A stretch of DNA of 16,425 nt from Candidatus Roizmanbacteria bacterium (GTDB lineage: Bacteria; Patescibacteriota; Microgenomatia; UBA1406), in assembly GCA_024653645.1 (NCBI GenBank), contig JANLHK010000041.1, forward strand, positions 1-16,425, written 5' to 3'. The position numbers and the translations under genes were made by a program. Shown piece after piece: positions 7,237 through 14,962 of the stretch. Under the pieces are notes generated by a model. It had not been told where the DNA came from. It ran no database searches and saw nothing but the letters and a program-made list of their open reading frames with translations. Position 1 is the first letter of the stretch. Every line of letters begins with the position of its first letter.

Positions 7237-7815
7237 CTATCTCATCACGTCTTCTTCGACGCGGGTATACGAAAGTATCTCGTGCTTAGTGAACCACAAA
7301 GCCACTTCATACTGCGCCTCTTCCACGTCACCCGACGCATGAAGCAAGTTCTTAATCGGGCGCTTGCCGGTATTGGCCAGGTATGATGAGTCATAGGAAT
7401 AATCACCACGGATAGTACCGGGAGCAGACAGTAAGGGCAAGGTATGTCCCACCAGCTTGCGCACTAACTCGACGGCATGTGGCCCTTCAAGAACGAGTGC
7501 AATAACAGGCGCGGCCGAAATCATTTCTGCCAGCCAATCACGAATCATAAGGCCAATGACATGGGCATCATCAGTACCTAGCTCTTTTTTTGCATCAAAG
7601 CCAAGTTTTTGGTAATTCTCAAGGGTTTTGTTTCCCATACCATTAATAAAGGGGGCACGATCTTTGGGATAATGCTTGTCTGCCAGCTCTTTTGATACCT
7701 TAAGCATTTTGGCAGCCACAATTTTGAGGCCAACTTTTTCGAAACGAGAAATAATCTCTCCAACCAGTCCGCGCTGTATGGCGTCGGGTTTAAAAACAAT
7801 GAGTGTTTGTTCCAT
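7237..7815 (-). CDS. ndk: Nucleoside diphosphate kinase, long form
   Basis: Transfers the gamma-phosphate of ATP to NDPs and dNDPs through a phosphohistidine, in the cytosol. Motifs: KPDA (9-12), QRGLVGEIISRFE (14-26), GPHAVELVRKLVG (111-123), PGTIRGDY (132-139) and the active-site NLLHASGDVEEAQYE (156-170) with His159. At 192 residues it is about 50 longer than the usual 140-150. The extra length lies mainly in an insert around 56-95 and a second, shorter one at 140-155. Long Ndk forms are known in some archaea and small bacteria, so this is not a defect. A well-spaced promoter (TTGATT, 18 bp, TAGAAT) ends 6 nt before the ATG, with no Shine-Dalgarno site. Its divergent neighbour encodes a deoxyribosyltransferase-like protein. 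Confidence 0.95.
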   Translation of the reverse strand: MEQTLIVFKPDAIQRGLVGEIISRFEKVGLKIVAAKMLKVSKELADKHYPKDRAPFINGMGNKTLENYQKLGFDAKKELGTDDAHVIGLMIRDWLAEMISAAPVIALVLEGPHAVELVRKLVGHTLPLLSAPGTIRGDYSYDSSYLANTGKRPIKNLLHASGDVEEAQYEVALWFTKHEILSYTRVEEDVMR

Positions 7816-7821
7816 ATCGGT

Positions 7822-7851
7822 ATTCTACACAACTATTGGGTGTATAATCAA
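7822..7851 (-). promoter_or_regulatory. ndk promoter (-35 TTGATT, 18 bp, -10 TAGAAT)
   Basis: On the minus strand TTGATT (7851-7846) is followed after 18 bp by TAGAAT (7827-7822). The hexamer ends 6 nt before the ndk ATG at 7815, predicting a leaderless mRNA. The element lies entirely within the inverted repeat at 7822-7861. Confidence 0.5.
7843..7848 (+). promoter_or_regulatory. -10 (TATAAT) for the deoxyribosyltransferase-like gene
   Basis: A consensus TATAAT lies 11 nt before the ATG at 7860, giving a predicted leader of only about 4-5 nt. It sits in the loop between the inner arms of the inverted repeat, so an operator-bound protein would cover it. No good -35 is seen. Confidence 0.4.
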
Positions 7852-7859
7852 TAGGTAGA

Positions 7860-8411
7860 ATGAAAGTATATTTCACCGGCTCTATTGTTGGTAAAAACGA
7901 GTACCTGAAGGACTACCAACGAATTATAGACATCCTGCACCAGCAAGGTTGCGAGGTACAGAGTGACCATATTATGCAATCCTCACCCTCAAGTATCCGT
8001 ATGCTTAAGCGTGAAGAGCGCCTCGCCTTTCATGCCAAACTTGAGCGTTGGATACAGGATTGCGACTGTGTGGTAGCAAATGTTTCGTTCCCCAGTATTA
8101 GTGTCGGCTATGAGATTGCTATGGCACTGCACCAAAATAAACCCGTACTGGTACTCCATGCCTTAGGCACTAAAGCCCCTAATCTGCTAGCTGATTCAAA
8201 AAACGATTACGTCATCTGTGAAGCCTATACTCAACATTCGCTTCCGGAACTCATTGAGGAGTTCATCCGTTACACCAAATCCCATGTGGAGATGCGCTTT
8301 ACCTTTTTCATTACGCCGCGTATTGCAGCCCACCTTACCGAAATAGCGAAAAAAAAGCACATGCCCAAATCGGTATACCTGCGTGATTTGCTTGAACGTG
8401 AGATTCGCTGA
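7860..8411 (+). CDS. Nucleoside 2-deoxyribosyltransferase-like protein with C-terminal ribbon-helix-helix-like segment
   Basis: The N-terminal part (1-135) looks like the nucleoside 2-deoxyribosyltransferase fold: MKVYFTGSI at the first strand, CDCVVANVSFPSISVGYEIAMAL (68-90) with the family's S-x-G-x-E pattern (Glu85), and KPVLVL (94-99). Such proteins bind or cleave (deoxy)nucleosides or nucleotides. The C-terminal 40 residues (143-182) resemble a ribbon-helix-helix DNA-binding unit: strand VEMRFTFFI, helix TPRIAAHLTEIAKKKH, turn MPKS, helix VYLRDLLEREI. A fusion of the two would be a nucleotide-sensing regulator; this is inference. Supporting context: it is divergent from ndk across a 44 bp gap filled by an inverted repeat. 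Alternatively the tail is only a dimerisation element of an enzyme. It ends with TGA, showing standard stop usage. Confidence 0.75.
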   Translation: MKVYFTGSIVGKNEYLKDYQRIIDILHQQGCEVQSDHIMQSSPSSIRMLKREERLAFHAKLERWIQDCDCVVANVSFPSISVGYEIAMALHQNKPVLVLHALGTKAPNLLADSKNDYVICEAYTQHSLPELIEEFIRYTKSHVEMRFTFFITPRIAAHLTEIAKKKHMPKSVYLRDLLEREIR

Positions 8412-8468
8412 TCTGTCTGTATAGTCAATACATCGTGGTTACCCATCTCCTCTTGCAGCTGTGACCCC

Positions 8469-8474
8469 TACAAT
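8469..8474 (+). promoter_or_regulatory. -10 (TACAAT) just before the 8481 start
   Basis: TACAAT ends exactly 6 nt before the ATG at 8481, which predicts transcription starting on the start codon. No -35 with normal spacing was found, and no Shine-Dalgarno site is present. Confidence 0.4.
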
Positions 8475-8480
8475 TGGTTT

Positions 8481-10124
8481 ATGACATCTGAAGACGGCAT
8501 TGTTCAAGAAACAATCAAGACGCCGGAACATCTTATTACGCTTGAAAAACCACTCCCCGGGCCCTTTATTGGTGCGCAAGAGGCCTATGGCGCCCTGCCT
8601 ACTGTGACTGCAAAAGCGCGAGAATATGGTGGACCAGAATATGCCCGATGGCAGGCAATGCGCATTGCCGCACCCCAGTTGGACGCCAATAGAAATCCCC
8701 TTTTTAAAGGTCCCACTCGTTATTTTTCTGGCCTTGAAGGTTGGTATCTCGAGTACCCTCCTCAAGAGGCGCTCAAACGCCTTGCCGGAACGGGACATGG
8801 TATAAACCGTGCGTTAGATCGCCTCAATGATCATACCTGGGGTACCAGCGATAGGCTCAAAAGAACATTACGGGGGGAGCTATTTGACCCTCAATCAGTA
8901 GTATTAGCCGAGGAGTTGTTCATGGACATAAAAAACCGGCTCCAAGCATACGCGAATCCTAATGCAAAACAATTTCGGAAAGAAACGGCAGATTATGTAG
9001 CTCAGTTCCCCAATGCAGGCGTAAAATTTGTAGAAGATGCTACCGGAAAACTCGTCAAAAATACGGTTACCGTTCCCATATTCCCCCAAAGTCCCGGTAT
9101 TTATGAACGCCTGTTAATTACGTCTGATATGCTTACTCCCCAGGAGTGGCATGATCTAGAAATTCTGGTCGCTTTAGGCAGTATGACCCATCCTTTGTGC
9201 CACGCTATGGTCAAACGAGGTGTGTTAAGTGATGAATTAAAAGAAGCGCTCAAACCAACACTACACGCAATAGGAGACTACGATCCAGTCACGCCTCATC
9301 CGTATGTGAGTTTACCTCCAGAACCACACCACGACTACCCCCCGGCTCCTGGCATCATTGACCAGAGCTTTATAAATAGAGATCCGCCACCTCCCGTACA
9401 CTATATGCTAAAAGTAGAAGATCCACGAGCCCCTGGAGTGATTACCTGGCAGAAACAATGCCTTGATAGTGTGAGCGCCTATCTCAATAGCCGATTGGGT
9501 AAACAAGTTGCCCGCTTAGGCATCAGTTCTGTCTATAGCCCCCGGGTAGTGTTTAGCCCCAAAGACAGAATATATCAGGTGGTCCCGAGCACCATTAATA
9601 CCGGATCGGTTATCATCGATAACGATTTCCCCCGTGAATTGGCCTGTGTGGTGCAATCATACAAAGAACGATATATATCAGAAACTGAAGAAGAAGCGAG
9701 GCGTCATAAAAAGCCTGGTGATACCGCTCTTTCTGCTGAAGAACGGCTCATGGCTCAACTTAATGGAGAACAACCCGCCGGACCCATCTCTCATCTTGAA
9801 GATCAATTACGTGCTCTAATGTCAAATAAAATAACGTCCGTTATATATAATGGGAAAACATATATCCTTACCGAGGATAGCATTAAGGAACTCGCTGCCC
9901 TTATCCCTCCTTACACCTCTATTGCAGAAATTGCCGGTGGGAGGCAAGGGGTTCCCCGAACATTGGCTGCAGTGAGCGGAGGGTGGAATGATGCCAAAAC
10001 TCCCCTGTATCTGGGAACCGAATTAACACTGAATGCGCAAGGCGTAGCTACGGGAACTAAGCTATTTACGGTCCCCAAGCTCAAAAATACCATGCTTCCC
10101 CAGCGCCCCAAGGGAAAAAACTAA
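8481..10124 (+). CDS. Unrecognised 547-residue protein
   Basis: Not recognised. A long soluble protein with no signal peptide, membrane helix, Cys cluster or known catalytic motif that I can identify. The N-terminal half is mixed helical (for instance QEALKRLAGTGHGINRALDRL near 95-115). A proline- and histidine-rich linker at about 272-310 (PPEPHHDYPPAP, then DPPPPVHYM) divides it from a second part. Around 400-435 there is a highly charged helical region, and the C-terminus ends in basic residues. The linker suggests two domains. Base use resembles neighbours, so no sign of recent transfer. It is 69 bp after the deoxyribosyltransferase-like gene but has its own -10-like site, so may be separately transcribed. 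It ends 6 bp from the convergent peptidase gene. Probably a lineage-restricted CPR protein. Confidence 0.78.
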   Translation: MTSEDGIVQETIKTPEHLITLEKPLPGPFIGAQEAYGALPTVTAKAREYGGPEYARWQAMRIAAPQLDANRNPLFKGPTRYFSGLEGWYLEYPPQEALKRLAGTGHGINRALDRLNDHTWGTSDRLKRTLRGELFDPQSVVLAEELFMDIKNRLQAYANPNAKQFRKETADYVAQFPNAGVKFVEDATGKLVKNTVTVPIFPQSPGIYERLLITSDMLTPQEWHDLEILVALGSMTHPLCHAMVKRGVLSDELKEALKPTLHAIGDYDPVTPHPYVSLPPEPHHDYPPAPGIIDQSFINRDPPPPVHYMLKVEDPRAPGVITWQKQCLDSVSAYLNSRLGKQVARLGISSVYSPRVVFSPKDRIYQVVPSTINTGSVIIDNDFPRELACVVQSYKERYISETEEEARRHKKPGDTALSAEERLMAQLNGEQPAGPISHLEDQLRALMSNKITSVIYNGKTYILTEDSIKELAALIPPYTSIAEIAGGRQGVPRTLAAVSGGWNDAKTPLYLGTELTLNAQGVATGTKLFTVPKLKNTMLPQRPKGKN

Positions 10125-10130
10125 CAAGGA

Positions 10131-11375
10131 TTACACTTCTACCGGACCAATAAAGGCAATATTTTCTTTTTCCTCGCGGATAATATCACGGGCAACTGCT
10201 CTTACGTCATCAATGGTGACCGCATCAATCTTTTTCAGTACCGCCTCAGGGGTATTAATCTCTTTTTCAAACAGTGCCTGCTTCCCCACGAAATAGGCGG
10301 TATCAAAACTATCTTCAAGTGACAGCAACAAATGGCCTTTAATCAATTCCTTGGCGCGCGTTAATTCACTATCCGTGGGACCACTGTCGCGCATGCGGTA
10401 GTGTTCAGCACGAATGGTGTCAATGGCTTCATGTACTTTTTCTGCTTGCGTAGGAACGCCGGCACGGGTATACAACGACCCGGTATCCTGATATAGCTCT
10501 TGGCTCGTGCCAATATAGTAGCAGAGTCCCCTGCGCTCACGCAGCTCATGAAATAATCGTGAGGCCATGCCCCCGCCCAATAAGGCTGACAACAATGACA
10601 GGGGGTAGCGCCGGCTATCATACCGGTCAAAAGCCCGATAGCCAAATACTAAATGAGACTGCTCGGTTTTCTTAACAATACTGCGCGCCTGCGCTTTGTT
10701 CTGGTTATCCTTAAAAGGAACGTACGTTGGTACCGCTGCTTTTTCCCATGAACCAAACCGTTCTTCAATCATGGACCCATACGGTTCATGGGTTAAGCCA
10801 CCCGCTAAGATACAGATCGCATTATTCGGATGATACTGCGTGTCAATAAAATCAGAGAATGTATTTCTGGTTGCTGCACGTACGGTTTCTTTTGTGCCGA
10901 TCGTGTCATAACCAAGGGCGTTATGGGGATACAATAAGGATTCATATAATTCACCCACCTTATCTTGCGGCGTGTCTTCATACATATTGATCTCTTCAAT
11001 AATGACACCCTTTTCGCGTTCAATTTCTGCTTCAGCAAGAATCGGATGTTGCACCATATCAGCTATTACATCAATAACCGTGCGCACATGCTGCAACGGA
11101 GCCTTTATCCAATAGCCCGTATATTCTTTACTGGTGAAGGCATTAAATACGCCGCCAAAGTTTTCAATGGTCGAAGCCAGCGTTAAGGCATCAGGATATT
11201 TTTTGCTTCCCTTAAATGCCATGTGTTCAAAAAAATGAGCAATGCCATTATTCTGTTTTGTTTCGTAACGCGATCCTGTGCCGACTAATAATAAGGCCGT
11301 GCATGAAGGAAATGATCCCGTATCAACCTGAATGACCTTCAGGGTATTCGCCAGTTTTTTTTGGGTTATATGCAT
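10131..11375 (-). CDS. M16 family zinc metallopeptidase
   Basis: An insulinase/processing-peptidase-like zinc protease of 414 residues, the single-length form that usually works as a dimer or pair of half-clamshells. The inverted zinc motif HFFEH is at 47-51 (zinc ligands His47 and His51, catalytic Glu50). The third ligand Glu lies at 127/128 in the segment EKGVIIEEINMYED, at the family's usual spacing of about 76 residues. The second domain carries the ASRLFHELRERRGLCYYIGTS segment typical of the substrate-binding half. There is no signal peptide, so it is probably cytosolic, breaking down peptides or processing a small precursor. No precursor-peptide gene was seen nearby, so peptide housekeeping is the simpler reading. 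An extended -10 (TG-C-TATACT, 11386-11394) lies 10 nt before the ATG. Confidence 0.93.
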   Translation of the reverse strand: MHITQKKLANTLKVIQVDTGSFPSCTALLLVGTGSRYETKQNNGIAHFFEHMAFKGSKKYPDALTLASTIENFGGVFNAFTSKEYTGYWIKAPLQHVRTVIDVIADMVQHPILAEAEIEREKGVIIEEINMYEDTPQDKVGELYESLLYPHNALGYDTIGTKETVRAATRNTFSDFIDTQYHPNNAICILAGGLTHEPYGSMIEERFGSWEKAAVPTYVPFKDNQNKAQARSIVKKTEQSHLVFGYRAFDRYDSRRYPLSLLSALLGGGMASRLFHELRERRGLCYYIGTSQELYQDTGSLYTRAGVPTQAEKVHEAIDTIRAEHYRMRDSGPTDSELTRAKELIKGHLLLSLEDSFDTAYFVGKQALFEKEINTPEAVLKKIDAVTIDDVRAVARDIIREEKENIAFIGPVEV

Positions 11376-11630
11376 AACACAAGTGAGTATAGCATACCTG
11401 AAAATTATACCGCCACTCGTAATAGTATATAGGCCGATTATATCTTACTATAAGTAAGATGATGTTGCGCGCACTGAATCGAATTCAGGAGGTACAAAGT
11501 GCCATAGATTATTCCTGACGTGAATGAACACCAAACAGTCATGAGCATAAATATGGCTTTACACTAAGCTATAGTACATAAGTTAATTAGTAGTTAGCTC
11601 TGTTAGCAGATAAGAGTATGAGGTGCTATT
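11376..11630. other. Gap between leuS and the peptidase gene, with two perfect dyads
   Basis: No gene is seen in these 255 bp. It contains the peptidase promoter region on the minus strand (TATACT with TGC, 11386-11394; TATAAT at 11437-11442), the palindrome at 11442-11460, and a second perfect inverted repeat CTGAAT-CGA-ATTCAG (11474-11488). A plus-strand AGGAGGT (11487-11493) precedes only GTG CCA TAG. No clear rho-independent terminator follows leuS. Confidence 0.5.
11442..11460. repeat. Perfect 8+8 bp palindrome, candidate operator
   Basis: ATCTTACT (11442-11449), ATA, AGTAAGAT (11453-11460). On the minus strand it sits directly upstream of, and overlaps by one base, a TATAAT (11442-11437) that could drive the peptidase gene with a long leader. 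There is no T-run after either side, and the stem is AT-rich, so an operator fits better than a terminator. Confidence 0.4.
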
Positions 11631-13982
11631 TTAGACTACAAAAGTGAGGATTTTTCCTTGAATATAGATTGTTTTAACAATCTGTTTGCCCTCTAGATGC
11701 TTCTTCACCAGAGGAACCTGTAATGCAGCGGTAATGACCTCTTGTTCCTCTTCTTGGGCTGAAACGGTGACCGTACCCCTAATTTTGCCATTAATCTGTA
11801 CCGGAATGGTTACCGTTGACTCCTCTAATAGCTTTTTCTGAAGCCTTGGCCATGTATTTTTATGTATCGATTCAGCATGCCCTTGCCGTGCCCATAATTC
11901 CTCGGTCATGAAGGGAGCAAAGGGTGCCAGTATGGTTAAAAAGGTGTTCCAGGTATCAACCTCAATTGTATCCTCTTTAGCTATACTATGAACCAACTCC
12001 ATATACTTACTCACCGTGGTATTAAACATCATCTTTGGTATCGCCTCCTGCGCATACGAGATGGTCTTATGCAGTATTTTCTGCTGTTCCTGATGGACAT
12101 CTGCTGGCAATGTTCCCCCTACTTTTTCAGCCAGTTTCCATACGCGCTTTAAGAAGCGGTATATGCCCTGTATGCCTTCGGTGTTCCATGCCTTCGTATC
12201 TTTTAACGGCCCCATAAACATTTCATACAACCGCACCGTATCAGCTCCATATTTGTCAACCTCATCGTCCGGATTGATGATGTTCCCCCACCGTTTGCTC
12301 ATGCGTCGATGGTCAGGCCCCATAACAATACCCTGATGACGCAATTGGGTAAATGGTTCATCAAAGGCTAAGTAACCCGCGTCATATAACGCCTTGGTTA
12401 TGAACCGCGCATAGAGCAAATGTAATACCGTATGCTCTGCCCCTCCTACATACGTATCAACCGGAAGCCATTTTTTTAATGCCTCCTTGCTGGCAAATGC
12501 AGACTGGTTATGGGGGTCTGCAAAACGGAAATAGTACCAGGATGAGTCAACAAACGTATCCATGGTATCGACTTCACGGCGGGCCTCTACACTGCCGCAT
12601 TTTGGACACACTACCCCTTTTTGGAACGTCTTTGAATACGCAATGGGAGATTCACCGGTTGGTTTAAAGTCAACATCGGTCGGTAAGGTAACGGGCAAGT
12701 CTGTATCAGCAACCGGCTGCCAGCCTTGCAGTCCAGTGGAGCGGGCACACTGCTCGCAGAAAATCATGGGGATTGGCGCACCCCAATAGCGCTGCCTGGA
12801 TACCAGCCAGTCGCGTAATTTGTACTGCACACTCTTTTTCCCCATCCTTTTTTGCACCAGCCATTCAGTCATCTCCTCTTTGCTTTTCGTGAGCTCAATC
12901 TTTTCAATGGGCAAATCGTACTGTTTGGCAAACTGCATATCCCGTTCATCATAGGCAGGCACAGCCATGATAGCGCCGGTTCCATAGGTCATCAGTACGT
13001 GGTCGGCTATCCAAATCGGGATTTTTTGGTTGTTTGCCGGATTGATAGCGCTTGCACCGGTGAATACGCCTGATTTTTGCTTTTCAAGGCCGCTGCGCTG
13101 TAAGGAGCTTTTGTGCGCGGTCGTTTGTTGGTAGCGCTGTATTTCTTCTTTTTGCTCGTCCGTAATAATTTTTGAAACTAAGGGATGCTCAGGCGCTAAC
13201 ACCATATACGTTGCGCCAAAAATAGTATCAGGACGGGTAGTAAACACCTCTATGGTGTCTTTTGAATCAGCAACCGCAAAAGGAATAATCATACCTTCAC
13301 TTCTGCCAATCCAGTTTTTTTGCCCTAATTTAGTGCTTTCAGGCCAATCCAGTTTCTGGAGGTCGTCCAGCAAGCGCTGCGCATAATCGGTTATCTTAAA
13401 AAACCATTGCTCCATCTCTTTTTGGATCACTTCAGTCCCGCATCGCTCACACATTCCTTCTTCGACCTGCTCATTAGCCAGCACGGTCTGGCATGAAGGA
13501 CACCAATTGACTGGAGCTTTCGCTCGATACGCAAGACCTTTGTTATACAAAAAAATAAACAACCACTGGGTCCAACGGTAATAATCCTCCCGATGGGCGC
13601 CCAGTTCCCGATCCCAGTCATAGGAAAAGCCCATCCGATCCATTTGCTGCTTAAACGTTTTAATGGCTTTTTCTGTTGTTTCGTGCGGATGGACGCCGCT
13701 TTTTATCGCAAAATTCTCTGCCGGCAATCCAAACGAATCCCAGCCCATAGGATGGAGCACGCGGTACCCGCGCATACGCATAAAGCGTGACAAGATATCG
13801 GTTGCAGTTTCACCCTCGATATGACCCACATGCAGTCCAGCGCCTGACGGATACGGAAACATATCAAGGATATAGACCTTTGGTTTATCTGCGACCTGCT
13901 CAGGCGTACTATACAAACCCTGCTGCGCCCATTTTTTAGTCCAGGCAGCTTCAAAAGACGCTGGCTTATATTCGTTTTCCAT
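11631..13982 (-). CDS. leuS: Leucyl-tRNA synthetase
   Basis: Class I synthetase that charges tRNA-Leu and clears mischarged products. Visible in order over 783 residues: HIGH-type HVGH (51-54); zinc cysteines C161/C164 and C178/C181; editing (CP1) motifs TTRPDT (248-253) and GTGAIMAVPAYDERD (334-348); LRDWLVSRQRYWG; a second CxxC pair; the KMSKS loop as RMSKR (560-564); anticodon-binding helices; and the C-terminal domain with INGKIRG. It is shorter than many bacterial forms (about 820-880). The stretch between the editing domain and LRDWLVSRQRYWG is reduced, without the usual GxGxLxNSGxFNG segment. The editing motif has Tyr344 where His is common. The start overlaps the upstream gene by 17 bp and is fixed by the conserved YKPASFEAAW start. 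An extended -10 (TGG-TATACT) lies 13 nt upstream. Confidence 0.97.
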   Translation of the reverse strand: MENEYKPASFEAAWTKKWAQQGLYSTPEQVADKPKVYILDMFPYPSGAGLHVGHIEGETATDILSRFMRMRGYRVLHPMGWDSFGLPAENFAIKSGVHPHETTEKAIKTFKQQMDRMGFSYDWDRELGAHREDYYRWTQWLFIFLYNKGLAYRAKAPVNWCPSCQTVLANEQVEEGMCERCGTEVIQKEMEQWFFKITDYAQRLLDDLQKLDWPESTKLGQKNWIGRSEGMIIPFAVADSKDTIEVFTTRPDTIFGATYMVLAPEHPLVSKIITDEQKEEIQRYQQTTAHKSSLQRSGLEKQKSGVFTGASAINPANNQKIPIWIADHVLMTYGTGAIMAVPAYDERDMQFAKQYDLPIEKIELTKSKEEMTEWLVQKRMGKKSVQYKLRDWLVSRQRYWGAPIPMIFCEQCARSTGLQGWQPVADTDLPVTLPTDVDFKPTGESPIAYSKTFQKGVVCPKCGSVEARREVDTMDTFVDSSWYYFRFADPHNQSAFASKEALKKWLPVDTYVGGAEHTVLHLLYARFITKALYDAGYLAFDEPFTQLRHQGIVMGPDHRRMSKRWGNIINPDDEVDKYGADTVRLYEMFMGPLKDTKAWNTEGIQGIYRFLKRVWKLAEKVGGTLPADVHQEQQKILHKTISYAQEAIPKMMFNTTVSKYMELVHSIAKEDTIEVDTWNTFLTILAPFAPFMTEELWARQGHAESIHKNTWPRLQKKLLEESTVTIPVQINGKIRGTVTVSAQEEEQEVITAALQVPLVKKHLEGKQIVKTIYIQGKILTFVV

Positions 13983-14961
13983 GTGTTTTTCTGGAAGTAT
14001 ACCAAATAAGCACGCTGCTTATACTGCCTGCCATAAACAGAAAGCCGATAACCTTGAGTAGCGTAATGGGCAATACCCAAAATTCGGTGAGACCGTAGAG
14101 TCGTTCCTTGCTCCCCTCCAAATCAATACGGGCATTCACCCGGTACTTACCCCATGCTCCGGTACGAAATGATGCACTGGAAAACAGAGGGCACGTGTCA
14201 CAGGTGCGCTCCTCGGTGGTCATCAGGCGCTGGGAACCTGACAGCACCGTAACCGGCACCAGTTCAGCTTTCTGATCGTATCCCAACGGTCCCTCTACGT
14301 GCAATCGTACGTCCGGAGAAAAATTATATAACCCGGTATTGGCAATGCTCAGCACCACTGAGGCCGGATGCCCGGCAGCCAAAATATATACCGTATGTCC
14401 CGGTAGCGACAAAGTGTAATCCGGAATCACCTGAAACTGGGCAATGGACAGCTTGGCCGGGGTTAAGCCATTTGCGCTCACACTGATCAGGATATTAGCG
14501 GCCAATCGGGCCCGCATGCGGCCTGATGATTGCTGGCTCACTGGCGGGTACGCTTCCAGAACAATCATGTAATAATAGTCACCCTCGGTGGCTTGCGGAG
14601 TCGTACGGATCTTGAGTACCGCTTGGGCGTTTTCATTGCTATTCAAGCTAAAGGGCTCATTGAGCTGCCTATCCGCATTTTCAAGCGAAAAACGGACCGG
14701 TCCTTCTATTGACTCGTCTATTATTCTTCCTCCCGTATTCCCTTCCGGCTTGAATGAAACAACAGTAAACGAAAACACACCAGGGTCACCATCATTGTAA
14801 AAATTAAATACCTGCAACAATGATGTGTTGGGTTTTATCAAAATACTGACCTGCGGCGGCTCAACCGAAAGGTCAATACTCTGAGCCAGAGCTGATGAGG
14901 GTAGACACAGCAAAACCCCTACGATCATGGCAAATAGTAATGAGCGGGTGTGCATAGTCAT
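13966..14961 (-). CDS. Secreted, C-terminally anchored beta-sandwich surface protein
   Basis: A 331-residue envelope protein. A signal peptide is clear (about 1-27, ending ALA before QS). Domain 1 (28-165) has the pattern of a chaperone-like or DUF916-like beta-sandwich: SVEPPQVSILIKP near its start and TEGDYYYMIVLE at 125-136. Domain 2 (170-295) is a second beta-rich unit with a C254-x2-C257 pair. A membrane helix (about 298-320) with a short basic tail ends the protein. The start at 14961 is chosen over an upstream ATG at 15027 because it begins a good signal peptide and lies one base after the upstream stop (TAA T ATG), so coupling is likely. It overlaps leuS by 17 bp. Function unknown; binding or presenting the upstream secreted protein is inference. 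Confidence 0.82.
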   Translation of the reverse strand: MTMHTRSLLFAMIVGVLLCLPSSALAQSIDLSVEPPQVSILIKPNTSLLQVFNFYNDGDPGVFSFTVVSFKPEGNTGGRIIDESIEGPVRFSLENADRQLNEPFSLNSNENAQAVLKIRTTPQATEGDYYYMIVLEAYPPVSQQSSGRMRARLAANILISVSANGLTPAKLSIAQFQVIPDYTLSLPGHTVYILAAGHPASVVLSIANTGLYNFSPDVRLHVEGPLGYDQKAELVPVTVLSGSQRLMTTEERTCDTCPLFSSASFRTGAWGKYRVNARIDLEGSKERLYGLTEFWVLPITLLKVIGFLFMAGSISSVLIWYTSRKTHGKRI

Positions 14962-14962
14962 A

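Larger units (their letters stand above)
7822..7861. promoter_or_regulatory. Compound inverted repeat, candidate operator
   Basis: Two nested perfect inverted repeats share nearly one centre. The outer arms are ATTCTAC (7822-7828) and GTAGAAT (7855-7861); the inner arms are CTATTG (7833-7838) and CAATAG (7849-7854). The left side has four extra bases (ACAA) between the arms. The element covers the ndk -10 and -35, a plus-strand TATAAT (7843-7848), and the ATG of the gene at 7860. That gene ends in a ribbon-helix-helix-like segment, so self-binding is plausible but unproven. Confidence 0.5.

Noticed and set aside
8405..8411. Alternative genetic code with TGA as Gly or Trp (as in some CPR lineages)
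   Set aside because: The TGA at 8409-8411 ends the gene sensibly and no conserved gene here contains an internal TGA.
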